Made by a program: the position numbers and the translations under genes. The notes under the pieces were generated by a model that was not told where the DNA came from, made no database searches, and saw only the letters and a list, made by a program, of their open reading frames with translations. Shown piece by piece: positions 5,604 to 8,570 of a stretch of DNA of 8,570 nt. Position 1 is the stretch's first letter. Every line of letters begins with the position of its first letter. This stretch comes from a bacterium (GTDB lineage: Bacteria > Hydrothermota > UBA3073 > JACQXS01 > JAUWAR01): NCBI GenBank assembly GCA_030601965.1, contig JAUWAR010000051.1, positions 1-8,570 on the forward strand, given 5' to 3'.

Positions 5604-7703
5604 TCATCTCTTTAATACAATCCTCTCCTGTGTGATTCTTGCTCTCTTCTCTATACACTCTTTGTAAGATTTGTAATCTGCTTTTTTACCCTCTCTCTCT
5701 TTTAATATAAAACTGTCAGTAAATAGTATCTTGTTTTTATGTCGTTTGAAAGAGGCATTATATGTCGCGAGTTTAGATTTTTCACTTCGTTCAGAATGAC
5801 AGGTAATAGACTCCGGGATATAATATACTTTGTAATCCTTTGGAATCTCTATCTCTATCTCTGTTTCTTCTAATAATCTCTTTCCAAAATACAAATCGTG
5901 TTTCCTCTCTTTTTTGCCAACACTCGCCGCAGAGTAATCAATCTCTGGAATAGAGAATACAAGAAAATCACCTCCCTTGATACAATAGTCATCTATCTTG
6001 TATTCAATTTCAACCTTCACATCTTTGTCTAAATTAGAGAGGTCAGATATTTTATATTTCTTTAATCTTGCATTCGGATGGATTTTTGATACCCATTCTT
6101 CCATAAGGTTTTTAAATTCTTTGTCTTTCATATCCTTGTTTTTTCTGAACTGAGAAGCAATGTCCCCCTTTAATGAGATGCTTTTCTTTATTTCTATACT
6201 TCCATCAGATAAAAGATTGCCCTTGAGAATACTCTTCTTTGATTCTCTTTCTGGAGAAAAAAGAGGAATCTCTATAAGCCGAGAGTCTTTCTCATCTATG
6301 AGTAAGCCTAAAGTTGTCACAAATCTTGATGGGATTGCACCAAAGGAGTAGGTATCATAATATGGACAAAGAAAGATAGAATCTATCATAACAAGAGGCA
6401 CTATACATACCTCTCTCAATGACGGAACAGACGGAGTAACTCTTCCATTATCTCTCGGTCTAACAAGAACAATACTGGGCTTGAACCCTTTATATTTCAA
6501 AATTCCATAAAGGAGAAATGCCTTATCAAGTCTGCTTCCCTGTCTATTTTGGGATATTTTATCAAGTCTCTTTGGAGAATATGAATAACCTCCCGGTGTA
6601 ATATCAATAAATTTAATCTCCTTTGCAACAAAGTTATAAATATCTCTTGGAGAGATGAGTTGTTCGAGTTTTTCTCTAATATCTTCTGAATAATTAAGAC
6701 TATCTTCTATCATAGCATAAAACTTATTCCCAATATTCTCCCAACTATCCTTGATTCCTACCACTAATCTCGGAACAATATCCTCTAACGGTGGCATATC
6801 CGTCTCTTTTTCAATCCCGATGGAATCGGGATTCTCCATTGTCCATATATATATTCGGTTCTCGGTTCTCGGTTGTAGGTTATCGGTTTTTATTCCTTTA
6901 CCTTTATGCACACTTATTTCCATTTCTTTCGGGACTATAAGTTTTACAACTTTCTTTTCTATAGGTTCAAAGTCTCCAAAATTCTCATCAATCAAGAATG
7001 GTAAAGTGCTTTCTTTTGTGGTTTTTATATCTATTATTCCACCCCTTTCAACTCCTTGAAGGGCGATTTTCTTGCGGTGCAAATTCTCATAATCTGGATA
7101 TCTTGCCCATATAGATTCATCCTTTATGCTTCTCTCTTTTAACGGAATTATCTCACCATTTCTTCCAACAGCCCTTGCAAAATCTATCTTTAAAGTTTCA
7201 TCACTTGTAAGATATGGAAATTGACGATTGGCAATATATTTCCCCTTTTCCCGCAAGACTTTCTGTATAACCCTTCTTGTAACAGTCCACCGATATTTCG
7301 GATTTCGGATTTCGGATTTCGGATTTTCTATCCTGTATATTACTTCTTCAAGAAGTGTGACATAAGGCACATCTGGATATTTTAGGGTATCCGGTGCGAA
7401 TTTTATAAGTGAATCAAGAATAAAATCCTTTTCTCTCCAACTTTCTTCTGTCTCCTCAAGTTCAATACGCTCTATTTGTTCAATATCCCACTTAAGATAC
7501 CTTTTCTCATCAGTTTCAAAATAGACTATTTCTTTCTTTATCTCTTTGAGAGTTCCTGAAATTTCCTCTCCTTCATTTAAATAAATAATATCAGAAAAGC
7601 AAGAAGTGAGAAGCGAGAAGTGGGAAGTGAGAAGTAAAAAGATAAAAACTGAAATTCTGTTCGTATGAATTCGGATTCTCAATTCTCGTTTCTCAATACT
7701 CAT
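5604..7703 (-). CDS. DUF3857/transglutaminase-like lipoprotein with a degenerate active site
   Basis: This 699-residue exported protein is a tandem paralogue of the upstream gene. A long basic n-region and hydrophobic stretch lead to a lipobox-like LTSC (Cys35), suggesting a lipoprotein. Residues 38-82 (DIIYLNEGEEISGTL onwards) look like a small beta-barrel module that often precedes this domain. About 95-330 is DUF3857 (FPYLTSDETLKIDFARAV, MPPLEDIVPRL). About 350-480 is transglutaminase-like, and the rest is the DUF3858-type beta domain. The usual GDCKDKA catalytic motif is GSRLDKA (389-395), so Cys is replaced by Arg391. The FNH and LDP positions read LREV and LCP, so His and Asp also appear lost. 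The protein is probably a binding or structural relative, not a hydrolase. The ATG overlaps the upstream stop (ATGA). Four heptamer arrays and two palindromes lie in the gene. The biological role is unknown. Confidence 0.85.
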   Translation of the reverse strand: MSIEKRELRIRIHTNRISVFIFLLLTSHFSLLTSCFSDIIYLNEGEEISGTLKEIKKEIVYFETDEKRYLKWDIEQIERIELEETEESWREKDFILDSLIKFAPDTLKYPDVPYVTLLEEVIYRIENPKSEIRNPKYRWTVTRRVIQKVLREKGKYIANRQFPYLTSDETLKIDFARAVGRNGEIIPLKERSIKDESIWARYPDYENLHRKKIALQGVERGGIIDIKTTKESTLPFLIDENFGDFEPIEKKVVKLIVPKEMEISVHKGKGIKTDNLQPRTENRIYIWTMENPDSIGIEKETDMPPLEDIVPRLVVGIKDSWENIGNKFYAMIEDSLNYSEDIREKLEQLISPRDIYNFVAKEIKFIDITPGGYSYSPKRLDKISQNRQGSRLDKAFLLYGILKYKGFKPSIVLVRPRDNGRVTPSVPSLREVCIVPLVMIDSIFLCPYYDTYSFGAIPSRFVTTLGLLIDEKDSRLIEIPLFSPERESKKSILKGNLLSDGSIEIKKSISLKGDIASQFRKNKDMKDKEFKNLMEEWVSKIHPNARLKKYKISDLSNLDKDVKVEIEYKIDDYCIKGGDFLVFSIPEIDYSAASVGKKERKHDLYFGKRLLEETEIEIEIPKDYKVYYIPESITCHSERSEKSKLATYNASFKRHKNKILFTDSFILKEREGKKADYKSYKECIEKRARITQERIVLKR
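5775..5801. repeat. Dispersed-repeat copy (encodes CHSERSEK) in frame within the DUF3857 gene
   Basis: On the minus strand this is TGTCATTCTGAACGAAGTGA followed by AAAATCT. It matches the short repeat I know from many bacterial genomes, whose translation gives the telltale peptide CHSERSEES. Here it encodes residues 635-643 (CHSERSEKS), between the conserved IPKDYKVYYIP and ILFTDSF. In the tandem paralogue the same interval is about six residues shorter and lacks the motif, supporting in-frame insertion. TTCACTTCGTTCAGAATGA holds a partial palindrome (TTC-ACTTCGTTCA-GAA). Confidence 0.7.
6813..6833. repeat. 9-bp perfect inverted repeat in frame within the DUF3857 gene
   Basis: AATCCCGAT (6813-6821) and ATCGGGATT (6825-6833) pair perfectly around GGA. 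It encodes NPDSIGI (residues 291-297) directly after the conserved WTMEN and shortly before MPPLEDIVPRL. It lies 23 bases from a heptamer array. It looks like another small palindromic element placed in a loop. Confidence 0.6.
6857..6891. repeat. Heptamer array (GGTTCTC type, five units) in the DUF3857 gene
   Basis: The units read GGTTCTC, GGTTCTC, GGTTGTA, GGTTATC, GGTTTTT. It encodes about residues 272-283 (KTDNLQPRTENR), between the predicted strands MEISVHKGKGI and IYIWTMEN, where a short beta-hairpin turn is expected. Confidence 0.75.
7293..7327. repeat. Heptamer array (GGATTTC type, five units) in the DUF3857 gene
   Basis: The units read ATATTTC, GGATTTC, GGATTTC, GGATTTC, GGATTTT. It encodes ENPKSEIRNPKY (residues 126-137), between the predicted strands TLLEEVIYRI and RWTVTRRVIQKVL. 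The same unit, GGATTTC, begins the gatC array about 3.8 kb away, which ties the two loci to one repeat type. Confidence 0.82.
7603..7637. repeat. Heptamer array (GAAGTGA type, five units) encoding the signal-peptide core
   Basis: The units read GAAGTGA, GAAGCGA, GAAGTGG, GAAGTGA, GAAGTAA. On the coding strand they give LLTSHFSLLTSCF (about residues 23-35), which is the hydrophobic core and lipobox of the downstream DUF3857 protein. LLTS occurs twice as a direct result of the repeat. Confidence 0.75.
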
Positions 7704-7708
7704 TTCTC
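7667..7708. repeat. Degenerate heptamer array across the start of the DUF3857 gene
   Basis: Six imperfect 7-base units (GAATTCG, GATTCTC, AATTCTC, GTTTCTC, AATACTC, ATTTCTC) span the ATG, the ATGA overlap with the upstream stop codon and the basic n-region (MSIEKRELRIRI). The units are too diverged to be certain, but the TCTC spacing of 7 is kept throughout. Confidence 0.55.
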
Positions 7709-8570
7709 TTTAAAAAATATTTCTTCTTTTGAATATCTTGCAACCTTTGAAAGGAAACCTTTATATTCTTTATAAAATTCCACAGGAATAATGCGTTTCT
7801 TTCTCCTGAATTCATCTTTGAAAATTATGTCATTATCCTCAATTGTATATTGCCCTTTATATAAGGCATATTCAGTGCTCTTCTCAAAAGGAGCAGGAAG
7901 ATATTCCACCTTATACTTATCTGGTATCTTTAGCCTTATTCTATGCCTTATCATAAAAGAACTCGGATAAGTTAGATCATAGGTTCTTTTTTCAAGACCT
8001 ACCTCTTTAAACTCATATTTTCTGAGTTCTGGCATTCTGAATATAAGTAAATCTTTTGTTCTTATGCCAAAGTCTTTTATCTGGTATTTCCAGTTAAGAA
8101 AGAACTGTTGTTCAAGGTCTTCAGGACTTCCAATCTCATAACTCAGAAGTTCTGCATTTGGGCTTTCCTCCTTTATCACCTCTTCTATTCTATTCTTTCT
8201 CTCGCCTGGTTTCATGCTTTTCCAATAGTATCTTATCCCTGCCTCCTGGCTTCCTGTGTATCTTCCTGTGAATTCTACATAGGCTATGCCGTTTTTATCA
8301 ATCTCTATCTCTATATTGTAGGCTTTCATGTTTTCCGAGTCAGGGGGAACTGGGATATAGTTTATCTTTCCAAGAAGTGGGTTTAAACAAGTTATACCAT
8401 GGTTGGAAGACGAATGGCAGGGGTACCTGAAGTTTGAACCTGTGCAGTCAAGATAAAAGATTTTTTCATTAAGATGTATCTCGGTTATAGCGTGATTACA
8501 CCAATGGATTGGGATTTCTCTTGGTGGGCTTCCTTCCCTATTTGTTAAAACTCCAACTGGATATGCCTCT
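7700..8570 (-). CDS. DUF3857/transglutaminase-like protein, C-terminal part (runs off the window edge)
   Basis: The frame is open from the window edge (first full codon at 8569) to the TGA at 7702-7700, giving 289 visible residues. The ATG at 8329 is internal, because conserved sequence continues upstream of it: IHWCNHAITEIHL, KIFYLDCTG, INYIPVPPDSENM. His26 and Asp41 of the visible part match the transglutaminase-like His and Asp of this family. The Cys would lie beyond the edge. From about residue 80 comes a DUF3858-type beta domain (KAYNIEIEIDKNGIAYVEF, LLIFRMPEL, LKIPDKYKVEYLP), homologous to the end of the next gene. Proteins of this architecture are usually secreted or periplasmic. The function is unknown, possibly peptide or protein processing. 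It overlaps the next gene by four bases (ATGA), so the two are probably made together. Confidence 0.85.
   Translation of the reverse strand, partial: EAYPVGVLTNREGSPPREIPIHWCNHAITEIHLNEKIFYLDCTGSNFRYPCHSSSNHGITCLNPLLGKINYIPVPPDSENMKAYNIEIEIDKNGIAYVEFTGRYTGSQEAGIRYYWKSMKPGERKNRIEEVIKEESPNAELLSYEIGSPEDLEQQFFLNWKYQIKDFGIRTKDLLIFRMPELRKYEFKEVGLEKRTYDLTYPSSFMIRHRIRLKIPDKYKVEYLPAPFEKSTEYALYKGQYTIEDNDIIFKDEFRRKKRIIPVEFYKEYKGFLSKVARYSKEEIFFKEK

Noticed and set aside
5846..5866. Period-6 run ATCTCTATCTCT (and a similar run near 8300-8316)
   Set aside because: It is explained by alternating Glu and Ile codons in a beta-strand (EIEIEI), which occurs at matching places in both DUF3857 genes.
7700..8329. 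A separate 209-residue gene starting at the ATG at 8329
   Set aside because: The frame stays open to the window edge and the upstream residues match the family (NHA, YLDCT, PPDSEN). The ATG is internal.

Overview
The window is an AT-rich bacterial segment in which all seven genes read on the minus strand. They are tightly packed: neighbours overlap by 1-4 bases or lie 1-96 bases apart, so most or all may be one transcript entering from beyond position 8570. gatC and gatA point to a bacterium that makes Gln-tRNA and/or Asn-tRNA by transamidation. The AT-richness, the many short repeats and the gene mix resemble uncultivated FCB-type or candidate-phylum genomes (WOR-3 or Cloacimonadota-like). 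That placement is an impression, not a proof.

In transcription order (right to left): (1) 8570-7700, the C-terminal part of a DUF3857/transglutaminase-like protein, running off the window edge; (2) 7703-5604, a second, tandem DUF3857/transglutaminase-like protein with a lipoprotein-type signal peptide and a degenerate catalytic site; (3) 5590-3722, a UvrD/PcrA-type superfamily 1 helicase without the usual C-terminal tail; (4) a 96-base gap with two perfect hairpins that cover a Shine-Dalgarno sequence; (5) 3625-1893, gatC and gatA, overlapping by one base, with no gatB in the window; (6) a 73-base octamer and inverted-repeat spacer; (7) 1819-1478, a membrane-anchored ComEA-like helix-hairpin-helix protein; (8) 1476-1222, a stand-alone BFD-like [2Fe-2S] protein; (9) 1222-56, an acyl-CoA dehydrogenase; (10) a REP-like palindrome at the left edge.

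The most unusual feature is a set of small repeats inside otherwise conserved genes. Six arrays share a 7-base period but have different unit sequences (TTCTGTY, TGATTTT/GGATTTC, GGTTCTC, GGATTTC, GAAGTGA, NNTTCTC). Three palindromic elements also lie in coding sequence. All are read in frame, and they fall mainly at variable loops, linkers and the signal peptide. In GatC the array takes the place of a normally conserved linker. The helicase, ComEA-like, BFD-like and acyl-CoA dehydrogenase genes have none. I see no tRNA, rRNA, CRISPR array, transposase or clear intrinsic terminator.
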